Positions 1 to 11,131 of a DNA stretch of 61,829 bases are shown one piece after another. This DNA is from Rhodoplanes elegans (lineage in GTDB: Bacteria; Pseudomonadota; Alphaproteobacteria; Rhizobiales; Xanthobacteraceae): NCBI RefSeq assembly GCF_016653355.1, contig NZ_NHSK01000083.1, positions 1 to 61,829 of the forward strand, written 5' to 3'. The first letter of the stretch is position 1; each line of letters opens with the position of its first letter. The notes beneath the pieces were generated by a model. That model made no database searches. It saw only the letters and a program-made list of their open reading frames with translations, and was not told where the DNA came from. The position numbers and the translations under genes are program-made.

Positions 1-342
1 GTCACAGCCCCGACCCCGAACCCCGGCAAGACAACGCCACCCGATGAACCGACCGGGTGCCAAAGCCCACACCAAAGTGAGGAACTCAGGGGATGCGCCA
101 TCGCGCCGAGGCGGCGGCGGCCCGTGATGACGCTTATATGCCCGCCCTCGGATCAGGAGTCAACACCCTCGGGGCGAATTCGTTCGTTTTTGTCCAAGCC
201 GTTGACAATACGAAGTCTTTCGTCCGGATCGCGGTCGGATCCGGGCCCGGGCCGGGAGCTCGGGCGATTTTTTTTGGCTAGACCGGCCTCTGGCCCGGCC
301 GAGCCGGCCGGCGCCTCCGGCGGGCCTTGAAGGGCCCGCGGA
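1..342. other. Intergenic region, no convincing gene
   Basis: I recognise no gene in this stretch. The open frame at 93-281 on the plus strand (62 codons) has no family resemblance and runs through a terminator-like T tract near its end, so I do not call it. The region lies downstream of ubiG, which is on the minus strand. A plus-strand terminator at about 244-275 suggests that a transcript from beyond the left edge, or from within this stretch, ends here. Confidence 0.5.
244..275 (+). terminator. Putative rho-independent terminator
   Basis: A short GC stem (GCCCG at 244-248 pairs with CGGGC at 261-265) is followed by eight T residues at 268-275. The T tract is conspicuous in this GC-rich sequence. 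The stem is short, so strength is uncertain. The gene or RNA it would terminate lies to the left, possibly outside the window. Confidence 0.45.
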
Positions 343-1095
343 TCAGGCCGGTTTCTCGGCCGAAATCATGTAGTTGACGTCCATGTCCCGGGTCAGCTGC
401 CAGCGATCGGCGAGAACGTTGTACATCACCCCGCTCTCGCCGGAGACCGACAGGCCGGCGGCCTGCATGGCAGCCTCCAGCTCCTGCGGGGTGACGAACT
501 TGTCCCACTGGTGGGTGCCGACCGGCAGCCACCGCAGCACGTATTCGGCCCCGACGATCGCCAGCGCCCAGCTCTTCAGGGTGCGATTGAGGGTCGCCGC
601 GACCATCAGGCCGCCGGGCTTCACCATGCCGGCGCAGACCGAGACGAACAACGGCACGTCGGTGACGTGCTCGACGACCTCCATGGCCAGCACGATGTCG
701 AAGGTCTCGCCGGCGGCGGCGAGCGATTCGGCCGTGGTGTTGCGATAGTCGATCGAAAGCCCGCTCTGCGCCGCGTGCAGCTTCGCCACCTCGATGTTGG
801 TGGTTGCCGGGTCGGCCCCGACGACCGAAGCGCCGAGCCGGGCGAGCGGCTCGGAGAGAATCCCGCCGCCGCAGCCGATGTCGAGGATGCGCAGGTCGGC
901 GAGGCAGTCGATCCGGAGCGGATCGCGGCCGAATCGCGCGCAGGCCGCCTCCTTCACCCAGCCGACCCGGACCGGATTGAACTTGTGCAGCGTGGCCATC
1001 TTGCCGCGCGGGTCCCACCAGGTGCGGGCGATCGCCTCGAATCGGGCGACCTCGGCCGCGTCGACCGTGGTGGATCTGTCCAGATCGATGCTCAT
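343..1095 (-). CDS. ubiG: Ubiquinone biosynthesis O-methyltransferase UbiG
   Basis: This is an SAM-dependent methyltransferase that performs the two O-methylations of ubiquinone biosynthesis. The 250-residue product has the UbiG N-terminus ([14 protein letters not shown], then LHKFNPVR) and the glycine-rich SAM motif LDIGCGGG followed by [11 protein letters not shown]. The ATG at 1095 is chosen because it gives the family's usual length. An open extension upstream to 1248 has no family resemblance. The gene is divergent from lysC across about 270 bp, an arrangement common in Hyphomicrobiales. Confidence 0.95.
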   Translation of the reverse strand: MSIDLDRSTTVDAAEVARFEAIARTWWDPRGKMATLHKFNPVRVGWVKEAACARFGRDPLRIDCLADLRILDIGCGGGILSEPLARLGASVVGADPATTNIEVAKLHAAQSGLSIDYRNTTAESLAAAGETFDIVLAMEVVEHVTDVPLFVSVCAGMVKPGGLMVAATLNRTLKSWALAIVGAEYVLRWLPVGTHQWDKFVTPQELEAAMQAAGLSVSGESGVMYNVLADRWQLTRDMDVNYMISAEKPA

Positions 1096-1363
1096 TCGGA
1101 ATTCCGTCTGCCTGTGTTCGGTCCGCCCATGGTCGTGGCGACCGGGGCGGGGGTGACGGCGCCTGCTCGGGCGGCGCCTGTTCGAAAAAAATCCGGCTCG
1201 ACGCAGCCCATTCGCCGGGGGGCTGCCCTGCGGTCGCCCCGTTGCCATCGCGGGGCACCGCCGTTATGTATACGCGCCTTTTTCGCGCCGGGATCAGGGC
1301 GATGCAAGCCTCGCGCAGCGAGCCACCCGGCGCCGTGCGATTTCGAAGGACGACCCACCCGTC

Positions 1364-2614
1364 ATGGCGCGCCTCGTGATGAAGTTCGGCGGCAGCTCCG
1401 TCGCCGATATCGACCGCATCCAGAATGTCGCCCGGCACGTCAAGCGCGAGGTCGACGCCGGCCACGAGGTCGCCGTCGTGGTCTCCGCCATGGCCGGGGC
1501 GACCAACCAGCTCGTCAAGTTCTGCCGCGACATCGCGGTGCTGCACGACCAGGCCGAATACGACGCCGTGGTCGCCTCGGGCGAGCAGGTGACCTCGGGG
1601 CTCCTCGCCATCGCCCTGCAGACGCTCGGGATTCCGGCGCGCTCCTGGCAGGGCTGGCAAATTCCGCTGGAGACCTCGGACCAGCACGGCTCGGCCCGCA
1701 TCGCCGCCATCGACGGCGCCCCGCTGATCGCCGGCTTCGCCAAGGGCCAGGTCGCCGTGATCGCCGGCTTCCAGGGCATCCATCGCGAGACCGGCCGGAT
1801 CACCACGCTCGGGCGCGGCGGCTCCGACACCTCGGCCGTGGCGCTCGCCGCCGCCGTCAAGGCCGACCGGTGCGACATCTACACCGACGTCGACGGCGTC
1901 TACACGACCGACCCGCGGGTGGTGCCCAAGGCCCGCCGCCTCGACAAGATCGCCTTCGAGGAGATGCTGGAGATGGCCTCGCTCGGGGCCAAGGTCATGC
2001 AGGTGCGCTCGATCGAGCTCGGCATGACCCACAATGTCCGCATCTTCGTGCGGTCGAGCTTCGACAAGCCGGAGGACATCGATCCGCACCGGCCCCCTCC
2101 CGGAACCCTGATTTGCGACGAGTCCGAGATCATGGAACACGAGGTCGTCACCGGCATCGCCTTCTCCAGGGACGAGGCGCAGATTTCGGTGCGCAGCGTC
2201 GAGGACAAGCCCGGCGTCGCCGCCGCCATCTTCGGCCCGCTGTCCGATGCCAACATCAACGTCGACATGATCGTCCAGAACGTGTCGGCCGACGGCAAGA
2301 CCACGGACCTCACCTTCACGGTCACGGCCGCCGACTTCGAGCGGGCCAAGGACACGATCGAGAAGGCGCGCGCCGCCATCGGCTTCGCCCGGCTCGACAC
2401 GGCGACCGACGTGTCGAAGGTTTCGGTCATCGGCATCGGCATGCGCAGCCATGCCGGCGTCGCCGCCTCGGCGTTCCGGGCGCTCGCCGACCGCGGCGTG
2501 AACATCCGGGCCATCACCACGTCCGAGATCAAGTTCTCGCTGCTGATCGACTCGGCCTTCACCGAGCTCGCGGTGCGCACCCTCCACACGCTCTACGGCC
2601 TCGACAAGGCCTGA
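1364..2614 (+). CDS. lysC: Aspartate kinase
   Basis: It phosphorylates aspartate, the first step toward lysine, threonine, methionine and diaminopimelate. The 416-residue protein opens with the kinase motif KFGGSSV (residues 7-13) and carries GRGGSDTSAV in the kinase core. The C-terminal third holds two ACT-type segments (near DEAQISVRSVEDKPG and VSKVSVIGIGMRSHAG), as in feedback-regulated monofunctional aspartokinases. It starts at the ATG just after a purine-rich stretch. A 9-bp GC hairpin without a T tract follows at 2639-2662. Confidence 0.96.
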   Translation: MARLVMKFGGSSVADIDRIQNVARHVKREVDAGHEVAVVVSAMAGATNQLVKFCRDIAVLHDQAEYDAVVASGEQVTSGLLAIALQTLGIPARSWQGWQIPLETSDQHGSARIAAIDGAPLIAGFAKGQVAVIAGFQGIHRETGRITTLGRGGSDTSAVALAAAVKADRCDIYTDVDGVYTTDPRVVPKARRLDKIAFEEMLEMASLGAKVMQVRSIELGMTHNVRIFVRSSFDKPEDIDPHRPPPGTLICDESEIMEHEVVTGIAFSRDEAQISVRSVEDKPGVAAAIFGPLSDANINVDMIVQNVSADGKTTDLTFTVTAADFERAKDTIEKARAAIGFARLDTATDVSKVSVIGIGMRSHAGVAASAFRALADRGVNIRAITTSEIKFSLLIDSAFTELAVRTLHTLYGLDKA

Positions 2615-2638
2615 GCCCGCGGCGCCGGCCCGGCCGGA

Positions 2639-2662
2639 GCCCGCCGGCCAGGCCCGGCGGGC
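2639..2662 (+). other. GC-rich hairpin after lysC
   Basis: A perfect 9-bp inverted repeat (GCCCGCCGG at 2639-2647, complement at 2654-2662) with a 6-nt loop lies 25 bp past the lysC stop. No T tract follows, so it may be a 3' stabilising structure or a weak terminator rather than an intrinsic terminator. Confidence 0.4.
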
Positions 2663-2880
2663 CGGGACACCGCTCGGAAATCCCGTCCCGGCAAGGCGTT
2701 GCACAACGGGCGCGCGGCCCGGGGCCGACACGCGCTTTCGCTTGCAGCGGCCGCGGCGCATTCGCTATGACCGTTGCCGGAATCGACCTTCCGGCCCGCC
2801 CCGGCGCGATTCCCGACCCGGACCCGGACGTTCCTCGTCCGGCCGGCCCTTGTGACGCGACCCTTTAAGGACCTCACGCG

Positions 2881-5148
2881 ATGCGCGGTGCGCTGGGCGG
2901 TCCACGCGTGCTGTTACGGCGCCTCCGCGAGGTCATGGCGGAGCCGGTCAGCGCGCAGGAACGCCTCGACAAGATCGTCGTGCTGATCGCCGCGAACATG
3001 GTCGCGGAGGTGTGCTCCGTCTATGTCCTGCGCGTCGACGGCACGCTCGAGCTGTACGCCACCGAGGGCCTGAACCGGCAGGCCGTCCACCTCACCGTGA
3101 TGCGCTCGGACGAAGGCCTGGTCGGCCTGGTCGCCACCGAGGCGAGCCCGATCAATCTCAACGACGCGCAGGCCCACCCGGCCTTCTCGTACCGGCCGGA
3201 GACCGGCGAGGAGATCTACCGCTCGTTCCTGGGCGTGCCGATTCTCCGCGCCGGCAACACGCTGGGCGTCCTGGTCGTCCAGAACCGTGCGCGCAGAACC
3301 TATTCCGAGGAAGAGGTCGAGGCGCTCCAGACCACCGCCATGGTGCTGGCCGAGATGATCGCCTCGGGCGAGCTCACCTCGCTGGCCCAGCCCGGCGCCG
3401 AGCCGGCGGTGCGCCGTCCCGTCCACGTGTCGGGCGCGGCCCTGACCGACGCGATCGCGCTCGGCCATGTGGTGCTGCACGAGCCGCGCGTCGTCATCAC
3501 CAACTTCATCGCCGACGACGTCCAGAAGGAGCTGCGCCGGCTCGGCGTCGCCATCGAGACGCTGCGGGCCGAGCTCGACCTGATGCTGGAGAGCGGCGAG
3601 GTGGCGGAGGGCGGCGAGCACCGCGACGTGCTCGAGGCCTATCGCATGTTCGCCCACGACCGCGGCTGGGTGCACAAGCTGGAGGAGGCGGTGCTCACCG
3701 GCCTCACCGCCGAGGCTGCGGTCGAGCGCGTGCAGTCCGACACCCGCGCCCGCATGCTGCGCCAGACCGACCCGTATCTGCGCGAGCGGCTGCACGATTT
3801 CGACGACCTCGCGCACCGGCTCCAGCGCCAGCTGCTCGGCTACGACCACGCGCCGACCCGCGACCGGCTGCCCGAGCACGCCATCATCGTGGCGCGCTCG
3901 ATGGGTCCGGCGGCGCTGCTCGACTACGACCGCAACCGCCTGCGCGGCCTCGTGCTGGAGGAAGGCGGCCCGAACTCGCACGTGGCGATCGTCGCCCGCG
4001 CGCTCGGGATCGCCGCGGTCGGCGAGGTGCCGAACGCGACCGGTCTCGCCGATCCGGGCGACGCCGTCATCGTCGATGGCGTCACCGGCGACGTCCACAT
4101 CCGCCCGACCCCCGACATGGAGGCGGCCTATGTGGAGCGGGTGCGGCTGCGCGCCCGCCGCCAGCTCCAGTATCTCAGCCTGCGCGACAAGCCGGCCGTC
4201 ACCAAGGACGGCCAGCCGGTCACGCTGATGATCAATGCCGGCCTGCCGATCGACCTGCCGCATCTCGCCGAGACGGGCGCGGTCGGCATCGGCCTGTTCC
4301 GCACCGAGCTGCAGTTCATGGTGGCGGCGCAGTTCCCGCGCACCAGCGAGCAGCTCGCCCTCTATCGCAACGTGCTCGACGCCGCCGGCGGCAAGCCGGT
4401 GGTGTTCCGCACGCTCGACATCGGCGGCGACAAGGTGCTGCCCTACATGCGCAACTACGAGGAGGAGAACCCGGCGCTGGGCTGGCGGGCGATCCGCCTC
4501 GGCCTCGATCGCCCCGGCCTCCTGCGCAGCCAGGTCCGCGCCATGCTGCGCGCCGCCTCGGGCCGCGAGCTGCGCATCATGTTCCCGATGATCGCCGCCG
4601 TGCACGAGTTCGACGAGGCGAAGGGCCTGGTCGAGCGCGAGCTGACCCATCTGCGCCGGCACGGCCACCGCCTGCCCGAGCGCGTCGAGGTCGGCACAAT
4701 GCTGGAGGTGCCGGCGCTGCTCTTCCAGCTCGACGAGCTCCTGGAGCGCGTCGACTTCCTGTCGGTCGGCTCCAACGATCTCCTGCAGTTCCTGTTCGCG
4801 GCCGATCGCGGCAATGCCCGCGTCGCCAACCGCTTCGATCCGTTGTCCGTGCCGGTGCTGCGCGTCCTCAAGCTGATCGTCGACCGTGCCAATGCGCACG
4901 GCAAGTCGGTCACGCTGTGCGGCGAGCTCGCCTCCAAGCCGATCGGCGCGCTCGCGCTCATCGCCATCGGCTTTCGCGCCTTCTCGCTGCTGCCCTCCGC
5001 GGTCGGTCCCGTGAAGGCGATGCTGCTCGATCTCGACGCCGGCAAGGTCGAGCGCCTGGTCGCCGCGCTGATGGCGCTGCCGCTCGGCAGCGCCTCGGTG
5101 CGCGCCAAGCTCACCGCCTTCGCCGAGGCCGAAGGCCTGTCCCTCTGA
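2881..5148 (+). CDS. ptsP: Phosphoenolpyruvate-protein phosphotransferase PtsP (enzyme I-Ntr)
   Basis: This is the first enzyme of the nitrogen-related PTS: it takes phosphate from PEP and passes it to NPr. The 755-residue layout is an N-terminal GAF sensor (about 20-165), an NPr-binding helical domain, the phosphohistidine domain with [12 protein letters not shown] (His367 is the expected phospho-accepting histidine), and the C-terminal PEP-binding TIM barrel ([20 protein letters not shown]). The first ATG is used; a second, at 2935, would still leave the GAF domain intact. prfA follows after 10 bp, so they are probably co-transcribed. Confidence 0.95.
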   Translation: MRGALGGPRVLLRRLREVMAEPVSAQERLDKIVVLIAANMVAEVCSVYVLRVDGTLELYATEGLNRQAVHLTVMRSDEGLVGLVATEASPINLNDAQAHPAFSYRPETGEEIYRSFLGVPILRAGNTLGVLVVQNRARRTYSEEEVEALQTTAMVLAEMIASGELTSLAQPGAEPAVRRPVHVSGAALTDAIALGHVVLHEPRVVITNFIADDVQKELRRLGVAIETLRAELDLMLESGEVAEGGEHRDVLEAYRMFAHDRGWVHKLEEAVLTGLTAEAAVERVQSDTRARMLRQTDPYLRERLHDFDDLAHRLQRQLLGYDHAPTRDRLPEHAIIVARSMGPAALLDYDRNRLRGLVLEEGGPNSHVAIVARALGIAAVGEVPNATGLADPGDAVIVDGVTGDVHIRPTPDMEAAYVERVRLRARRQLQYLSLRDKPAVTKDGQPVTLMINAGLPIDLPHLAETGAVGIGLFRTELQFMVAAQFPRTSEQLALYRNVLDAAGGKPVVFRTLDIGGDKVLPYMRNYEEENPALGWRAIRLGLDRPGLLRSQVRAMLRAASGRELRIMFPMIAAVHEFDEAKGLVERELTHLRRHGHRLPERVEVGTMLEVPALLFQLDELLERVDFLSVGSNDLLQFLFAADRGNARVANRFDPLSVPVLRVLKLIVDRANAHGKSVTLCGELASKPIGALALIAIGFRAFSLLPSAVGPVKAMLLDLDAGKVERLVAALMALPLGSASVRAKLTAFAEAEGLSL

Positions 5149-5158
5149 GGCTTTCCCC

Positions 5159-6238
5159 ATGCTGCCGCAAGCGAAGCTCGATGCCCTGGTGACGCGCCAC
5201 GCCGCGCTCCAGGCGGAGCTCGCCGGCAAGCTCGCGCCCGACGCCTTCGCCAAGCTGTCGCGCGAGCTGTCCGAGCTCGATCCGATCGTCGAGGCGATCA
5301 CCCGCTACAAGGAGCTGCTGCGCGAGATCGACGACGTCGTCGCGATCGCCGACGATCCCGGCAGCGACGCCGAGATGCGCAGCATCGCGGCCGACGAGAA
5401 GGCATCGCTCGACGCCGCGAAGCAGCAGCTCGAGGACGACATCCGCCTGGCGCTCATCCCCAAGGACGTGATGGACGAGCGCAACGTCATCCTCGAGATC
5501 CGCGCCGGCACGGGCGGTGACGAGGCGGCGCTGTTCGCCGGCGACCTGTTCCGCATGTACGAGCGCTACGCCGCGCTGCGCGGCTGGAAGACCGAGATCC
5601 TGTCGGCGAGCGACGGCACCATGGGCGGCTACAAGGAGATCGTCGCCGAGATCCGCGGCGCCGGCGCCTTCGCGCGGCTGAAGTTCGAATCGGGCGTCCA
5701 CCGGGTGCAGCGCGTGCCCGACACCGAGGCGTCCGGCCGCATCCACACCTCGGCCGCCACCGTCGCGGTGCTGCCCGAGGTCGAGGACGTCGACATCGCC
5801 ATCGACGACAAGGACCTCGAGATCGACACCATGCGATCGAGCGGCGCCGGCGGCCAGCACGTCAACAAGACCGAATCGGCGATCCGGGTGAAGCACGTGC
5901 CGAGCGGCATCGTCGTGTTCGTCCAGGAGGAGCGCTCGCAGCACCGCAACCGCGCCAAGGCGATGGCGATGCTGCGCGCGCGGCTCTACGACCAGGAGCA
6001 GCAGAAGCGCGACGCGGCGCGCGCCGCCGAGCGGCGCGGCCAGGTCGGCTCCGGCGACCGCTCCGAGCGCATCCGCACCTACAATTTCCCGCAAGGCCGC
6101 GTCACCGACCATCGCATCAACCTGACTCTCTACAAGCTGCCCCAGGTGATGGAAGGCGAGGCGCTCGGCGAGATCGTCGACGCGCTCGTGACCGAGCACA
6201 ATGCGGCGCTGCTCGCCGCCGAGGCCGGCGCGGCGTGA
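5159..6238 (+). CDS. prfA: Peptide chain release factor 1
   Basis: RF1 recognises UAA and UAG stop codons and triggers peptide release on the ribosome. The 359-residue protein has the GGQ loop (residues 231-233, in [15 protein letters not shown]) that is methylated on glutamine by PrmC. It also has the codon-recognition region with [21 protein letters not shown] and the usual [17 protein letters not shown] ending. It lies between ptsP and the short membrane-protein gene that precedes prmC. Confidence 0.97.
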   Translation: MLPQAKLDALVTRHAALQAELAGKLAPDAFAKLSRELSELDPIVEAITRYKELLREIDDVVAIADDPGSDAEMRSIAADEKASLDAAKQQLEDDIRLALIPKDVMDERNVILEIRAGTGGDEAALFAGDLFRMYERYAALRGWKTEILSASDGTMGGYKEIVAEIRGAGAFARLKFESGVHRVQRVPDTEASGRIHTSAATVAVLPEVEDVDIAIDDKDLEIDTMRSSGAGGQHVNKTESAIRVKHVPSGIVVFVQEERSQHRNRAKAMAMLRARLYDQEQQKRDAARAAERRGQVGSGDRSERIRTYNFPQGRVTDHRINLTLYKLPQVMEGEALGEIVDALVTEHNAALLAAEAGAA

Positions 6239-6266
6239 CGCTCCGGCGAACGACAGGGAGACGGTC

Positions 6267-6452
6267 GTGACTCTGCACAAGCCGCGCTTTCCGCTCCGCT
6301 GGCGGCACCGGCTCATGCGGATGATGAAGCCGCGGACCCTGCAGGGCCTGTCGATCCAGCTCGTGCTGGCGACCGGCCTCCTCATCGCGGCGCTCTCCTG
6401 GTCCGGATATCTCGAACGACTCTACGCGCTGCTCGCCGGATGGCTCGGGTGA
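6267..6452 (+). CDS. Small single-pass membrane protein between prfA and prmC
   Basis: This is an open frame of 61 codons starting at GTG 6267, with an AGGGAG ribosome site at 6254-6259 spaced 7 bp before it. The product has a basic N-terminus (RFPLRWRHRLMRMMKPR) followed by one hydrophobic segment (about residues 28-45, LSIQLVLATGLLIAALSW) and a short tail, so positive-inside insertion is expected. It overlaps the prmC start by 13 bp, which suggests translational coupling. I do not recognise a family. The basic-then-hydrophobic pattern, ribosome site and position favour a real gene, though it could be chance. Confidence 0.5.
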   Translation: MTLHKPRFPLRWRHRLMRMMKPRTLQGLSIQLVLATGLLIAALSWSGYLERLYALLAGWLG

Positions 6453-7327
6453 TCGTCGCCGCCGGCTGCACGGTCGCGGCGGCGCGCCGGGCCGTGGCGG
6501 CGGCGCTGCGGGCCGGATCGCTCGACACGCCGGACCTCGATGCGCGGCTGCTCGTCGGCCATGCGCTCGGCCTCGATCACGCCGGCCTCGCGCGTGTCGC
6601 CGACCGCATCCTGACCGACGCAGAGGCCGATCACGTGAATGTGCTCGCGGCGCGCCGGGTCGCCCGCGAGCCGGTGGCGCGGATCCTCGGCCGGACGGAG
6701 TTCTGGAGCCTGCCGCTCGTCGTGACGCCCGACGTGCTCGATCCGCGTCCCGATACCGAGACGGTGGTGACGGCGGCGCTCGCCGCAATCGACGCACGCG
6801 GCGACCGGCGGGCGGTGCACCGCATCGCCGATCTCGGCACCGGCTCCGGCGCGTTGTTGCTCGCGCTGCTGCGCGAGCTTCCCGGCGCGTTCGGCATCGG
6901 CACCGATACCAGCGTCGCGGCACTGACGGTCGCGCGCGAGAATGCCGGCCGGCTCGGGCTGTCGGAGCGCGCGCGCTTCGTCGGCTGCGACTACGGCAGC
7001 GCGCTCGCCGGCGGGCTCGATCTCGTCGTCTCCAATCCGCCCTACATCCGAACCGCCGACATCGCCGCGCTCGATCCGGAGGTGCGCGACTTCGATCCGC
7101 GCGCCGCGCTCGACGGCGGCGAGGACGGGCTCGCGGCATACCGGACGATCGCGGGCGACGCCATACGCCTGCTCGCCCCCGGCGGCACGCTCGTGGTGGA
7201 GGTCGGGCATGATCAGGCGGTAGCCGTCGCGGCCCTGTTCGACACCGCGGGCCTAGTCCGGAGCGGTGGTCCATATCAGGACTTTTCCGGACACTTTCGT
7301 GCCGTCATGGCACATCGGCAAACCTGA
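6440..7327 (+). CDS. prmC: Release factor glutamine methyltransferase PrmC
   Basis: It methylates the glutamine of the GGQ motif in RF1 and RF2. The 295-residue protein has an N-terminal helical domain, the SAM-binding motif DLGTGSGALLLALL, and the diagnostic NPPY at residues 199-202 (VVSNPPYIRTADI) that contacts the target glutamine. It follows prfA, its substrate's gene, as in many bacteria. Its start overlaps the end of the small membrane-protein gene. Confidence 0.95.
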   Translation: MARVIVAAGCTVAAARRAVAAALRAGSLDTPDLDARLLVGHALGLDHAGLARVADRILTDAEADHVNVLAARRVAREPVARILGRTEFWSLPLVVTPDVLDPRPDTETVVTAALAAIDARGDRRAVHRIADLGTGSGALLLALLRELPGAFGIGTDTSVAALTVARENAGRLGLSERARFVGCDYGSALAGGLDLVVSNPPYIRTADIAALDPEVRDFDPRAALDGGEDGLAAYRTIAGDAIRLLAPGGTLVVEVGHDQAVAVAALFDTAGLVRSGGPYQDFSGHFRAVMAHRQT

Positions 7328-7795
7328 TATACAAATTTGAAAGTCTTTCCCAAACGCCGACAAAAAAGAGCTTGATTCCGCAGCGAGAACGACTAGGTTC
7401 CGCTTACGGAATCGACCTGGGTCGGTTTGAGCTGCTGCATAGGACGCCCGGAGCATAGGCTCGGCGAGGCACGCAGCAGACGCAGTCACCAAAATCCGTC
7501 TGAACAGGGTTGGTGCTGCGCCACTCGGGATCGAACACTTCAGCGGCTTGGACGCGGGCTTCGATCGCACTACGGGAGCCCCGCGAGCATCGTGAGAGGT
7601 TGGCAGCGCCGCAGACGTGCTGCGGTCACAAGCTGAGCCATCGGAAGGACTTGCGGCGTGACCCCCGTCGGCACGCCGAAAGCATCGGCTGCGCGCGGTT
7701 GCAGTCCGGTGAAGATCGGCCGTGGGCCGATGCATGCAACCATTGATCTAACCGGCGGTGGACCCGCCGCAATCAGAGGTGGCCATAAGCCGATC
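7328..7795 (+). promoter_or_regulatory. Long structured leader region upstream of the DUF4167 gene
   Basis: These 468 bp hold no recognisable gene. They hold several perfect short hairpins on the plus strand: TTCCG-CTTA-CGGAA (7398-7411), nested in a larger GATTCCG/CGGAATC pair (7374-7380 with 7407-7413), so the two can exclude each other; and ATCGGCC-GTG-GGCCGAT (7715-7731). The ribosome site for the next gene is the GAGGTGG near 7775. The left part (7328-7375) is AT-richer and is the likeliest promoter location. I do not recognise a known riboswitch. Confidence 0.4.
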
Positions 7796-8479
7796 ATGAG
7801 AAACGGTCAGAACAAGCGCATGCGGGGCCGCAACCGCAAGAGCCACAATCCCCTCACCCGGGTCTACGAGTCCAACGGCCCGGACGTGAAGATCCGCGGC
7901 ACCGCTTCGCACATCGCCGAGAAGTACATGCAGCTCGCGCGCGACGCGCAGTCCTCCGGCGATCCGGTTTCGGCCGAGAACTATTTCCAGCATGCCGAGC
8001 ATTATTTCCGTCTGATCGCGACGGCGAACGAGCAGTTCCGCCCCGAGCGGCCGTTCTTCCGCGGCGAGGGCGCCGCCGACTCGCGCGACGACATGTACGA
8101 CGACGAGGGCGACGACCAGTCGGGCCTGCCGGGCACCGGCGAGCAGCCGACCTTCGGCACCCGCGATCCGCAGCCTTATCTGCCGCGCGACGCGCAGTTC
8201 TTCACGCCGCGCGAGCAGCCCTATTCGCGGCAGCCGCAGCCGGCGACCGCCGACGAGGGCATCGATCGTCTGCCGTCCTTCGTGACCGGCGCGCCGGCGC
8301 CCCAGCAGCAGGCGGCGCAGGGCTTCGCCCAGAACGGCTTCGAGGGTCAGCCGGGCGGCCAGGGTGGCGCCGACCGCTTCCCGCTGCATCGCCGGCGCCG
8401 GCGCCATCGTGGCGCGCGCGGCGAGGGCGCGGCGGGCAGCGAGTCGAGCGACGAGGGCTCCGCGCCGTCGCAGGAGTGA
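7796..8479 (+). CDS. DUF4167 domain protein
   Basis: This 227-residue protein has a strongly basic N-terminus (KRMRGRNRK) followed by the conserved DUF4167 block (RVYESNGPDVKIRGTASHIAEKY, then NYFQHAEHYFRLI). The rest is low-complexity and rich in Q, P and G, ending in a basic RRRRRHRGARGEG stretch. Both arginine-rich ends suggest nucleic-acid binding. The family is widespread in Hyphomicrobiales and its role is unknown to me. ATG 7796 is chosen because it directly precedes the conserved block and has a ribosome site. It is closed by a strong terminator. Confidence 0.85.
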   Translation: MRNGQNKRMRGRNRKSHNPLTRVYESNGPDVKIRGTASHIAEKYMQLARDAQSSGDPVSAENYFQHAEHYFRLIATANEQFRPERPFFRGEGAADSRDDMYDDEGDDQSGLPGTGEQPTFGTRDPQPYLPRDAQFFTPREQPYSRQPQPATADEGIDRLPSFVTGAPAPQQQAAQGFAQNGFEGQPGGQGGADRFPLHRRRRRHRGARGEGAAGSESSDEGSAPSQE

Positions 8480-8522
8480 GCCGCACGCTCCATCGGGCGC
8501 GCCGCGCGGGTTTTCCGACGAG

Positions 8523-8554
8523 AACGCCGTCACCCTCGGGTGACGGCGTTTTTT
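8523..8554 (+). terminator. Strong rho-independent terminator after the DUF4167 gene
   Basis: A perfect 12-bp stem (8523-8534 with 8539-8550), a CTCG loop, and a run of six T residues (8549-8554). This is the clearest intrinsic terminator in the window. It separates the plus-strand housekeeping block from the convergent glgX. Confidence 0.92.
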
Positions 8555-8613
8555 CATGAGGCCTCTCGTCGAAGGGACGGGCACGCGCGGAGCACCGCCG
8601 CGGCGCCCTGCCC

Positions 8614-10809
<2,196 letters not shown>

Positions 10810-11131
10810 CGCTTTCGGTCTCCACCGGAGGATCGAGGGCGTCCGGCGGCTCGGCGACGCACCGCCCTCCGCGGCCCCGATCGGGGCGCGAGAGCGCTTC
10901 GCGTCTGAACGCCGGGAAGTTCGGACGACGGCCACGGAGGAGCATGATGATGCTCCCCGGCCGGCGACTCTCAACCGGCCCGCTCCCGGAAAGTTCCATC
11001 CGGCGATCTCGCGGCGCAGCGACCTCCCCTTGCGCACGACCGCACGGCACGGCGGCACCGTTTCGGCCTCGGTGCGTTGTCTTGCGCGACGCCCTCCGGT
11101 CCTCCGGCCGCGGGCCACCCAGGAGCGAGAC
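10810..11131. promoter_or_regulatory. Divergent promoter region between glgX and the PerM-like gene
   Basis: A 322-bp spacer between divergently transcribed genes. It contains an inverted repeat with 7-bp arms (GGAGCAT at 10939-10945 and ATGCTCC at 10950-10956) that could be an operator. I see no other recognisable element and no gene. Confidence 0.4.

Noticed and set aside
93-281. 62-codon plus-strand frame at the left edge
   Set aside because: It runs through the T tract of a terminator-like structure and has no recognisable sequence.
278-2761. An 827-codon minus-strand open frame across ubiG and lysC
   Set aside because: It is a GC-skew shadow: arginine-, alanine- and glycine-rich with no family resemblance, antisense to lysC. 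Many similar long shadows occur through the window.
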